DNA from: an uncultured Ruminococcus sp.
Lineage (GTDB): Bacteria; Bacillota; Clostridia; Oscillospirales; Acutalibacteraceae
Length of the DNA stretch: 5,357 nt
Reading direction: 5' to 3'
NCBI GenBank assembly: GCA_946414115.1
Contig: CAMKNF010000142.1
Coordinates: forward strand, 1 to 5,357
Position numbers and translations under genes: made by a program. A model generated the notes under the pieces. The model was given only the letters and a program-made list of their open reading frames with translations. It ran no database searches and was not told the DNA's origin. Shown here piece by piece: positions 4,645 through 5,357 of this stretch; position 1 is the first letter of the stretch; each line of letters starts with the position of its first letter.

Positions 4645-5295
4645 TTACTTGTAAACAGCAGATTTTGCAATCTCCTGAACAAGGGGATCGTCAACCGGCA
4701 ACTTAAAATTGTCGTCCTGATTTGTTTTGATTTCAACATAAATATCCTTGCCGTCTGCTCTCTTGTAATAGGATACAAGGCAGGTTTCTGCGCCGTGTTC
4801 GTGTGACATATTAACCACTTTGTAGGTAGTGTCACCATAGGTGACTTCTTCGCCGATTTCAGACTTGCCCTCTTTGTAGGTATCGAGGTTCCTTACTCTT
4901 ATACACTCTTCTACAGCGTCGTCAAGGGAGCTTATCATCCTTGTTGTACTTACTTCAAGTTTGCCCTCTATTGTGTATTTTTTACCGAAATCAATCTCAA
5001 TTGTTCCGAGAGCATCTTCATCGTGGTTATAGAAGTAAATTTCGTACTGCAAGCCCTCGGGGATTGTTACTGTGCAGAAAGCGCTGTCGAGAGTTTTCTC
5101 ACCCTCGCCGCTGTCGCCCTCCTTCAACTCTGCCGAAGCTGTTGTTTCTTCAACTGTTGTTTCCTCAGCCTTTGTTTCCGAAGCAGAGCTCTGAGCTGAA
5201 GTTTCCTTTGTACCGTAGCTTTCGCTTGAGCCGTTGCAGGCTACAAGCGATGCTGTCATAACGAGTGCTAATAAAATTGCTGTTAATTTTTTCAT
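4645..5295 (-). CDS. Small secreted lipoprotein of unknown function (D)
   Basis: This is a 216-residue protein from the ATG at 5295. A signal peptide (MKKLTAILLALVMTASLVAC) ends in a lipobox LVAC, so Cys20 should be lipid-modified and the protein held on the outer face of the membrane. Residues 21-68 are a disordered Ser/Thr/Glu-rich spacer (KETSAQSSASETKAEETTVE). Residues 69-216 look like a compact mixed beta domain (FCTVTIPEGLQYEIYFYN, ending VQEIAKSAVYK) that I cannot assign to a family. It has no catalytic signature, and three cysteines (73 or 74, 131, 172) lie in this domain. The GTG at 5316 would add seven residues before the signal peptide and is less likely. The ribosome site is weak; the ATGA overlap with a frame from upstream suggests translational coupling. 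Codons look somewhat richer in G/C at third positions than in the surface protein and TetR genes. Confidence 0.82.
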   Translation of the reverse strand: MKKLTAILLALVMTASLVACNGSSESYGTKETSAQSSASETKAEETTVEETTASAELKEGDSGEGEKTLDSAFCTVTIPEGLQYEIYFYNHDEDALGTIEIDFGKKYTIEGKLEVSTTRMISSLDDAVEECIRVRNLDTYKEGKSEIGEEVTYGDTTYKVVNMSHEHGAETCLVSYYKRADGKDIYVEIKTNQDDNFKLPVDDPLVQEIAKSAVYK

Positions 5296-5357
5296 AATAA
5301 TACAAATCCATTCCACTTGGAATTGGCAAACATCATCGACGACGGCGTGATCGACGT
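5292..5357 (-). other. Edge frame, possible 3' end of an upstream gene
   Basis: A minus-strand frame enters from the right edge and runs 21 codons to a TGA at 5292-5294, overlapping the lipoprotein ATG as ATGA, a common arrangement for coupled genes. The visible residues (for example MMFANSKWNGF) are not recognised. The plus strand is also open here and reads ELANIIDDGVID with G/C-rich third positions, so the coding strand at the edge is undecided. The segment is too short to name. Confidence 0.2.

Noticed and set aside
1..5357. tRNA, rRNA or riboswitch genes
   Set aside because: No cloverleaf with a conserved T-loop, no rRNA core motifs and no riboswitch aptamer signature were found by eye; leaders of the three main genes are too short for common riboswitches.

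Overview
The window looks like chromosome of a low-G+C Gram-positive bacterium, most likely a gut Clostridia (Ruminococcaceae/Oscillospiraceae-like). The evidence is AT-rich spacers, a sortase substrate with an SPQTG-type sorting signal, an InlB-type repeat, a lipoprotein with a Ser/Thr/Glu-rich linker, and a remnant of a DUF3991/TOPRIM gene, a family typical of Firmicutes integrative elements. This placement is inference; no 16S or other taxonomic marker is present. All supported genes lie on the minus strand, so the biological order runs right to left.

Layout in the direction of transcription. (1) 5295-4645: a small secreted lipoprotein, whose start codon overlaps a stop codon in a frame entering from the right edge. 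(2) 4644-4204: a spacer with a perfect 12-bp hairpin and a doubtful Thr/Glu-rich 86-codon reading frame, probably a remnant. (3) 4221-4174: a near-consensus promoter with a perfect 8+8 palindrome just downstream of its -10 box. (4) 4153-3437: a TetR-family regulator. (5) 3401-1422: after only 35 bp, a 659-residue wall-anchored surface protein with a large unassigned helical region, one InlB B-repeat and a duplicated SPQTG motif. (6) 1418-1059: directly after the surface protein stop, a frame-preserved but stop-interrupted piece of a DUF3991/TOPRIM gene, containing a terminator-like hairpin. (7) 866-261: a second TetR-family regulator with its own promoter. (8) 260-1: a gene-free tail of short repeats, including a MITE-like inverted repeat and a hairpin.

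The most coherent unit is the TetR regulator plus surface protein. One promoter, one operator-like palindrome and a 35-bp gap suggest an autoregulated two-gene operon whose only evident target in the window is a cell-wall protein. Its position beside a decayed mobile-element gene suggests it was brought in, or left stranded, by mobile-element rearrangement. The large N-terminal part of the surface protein is the least explained item here.
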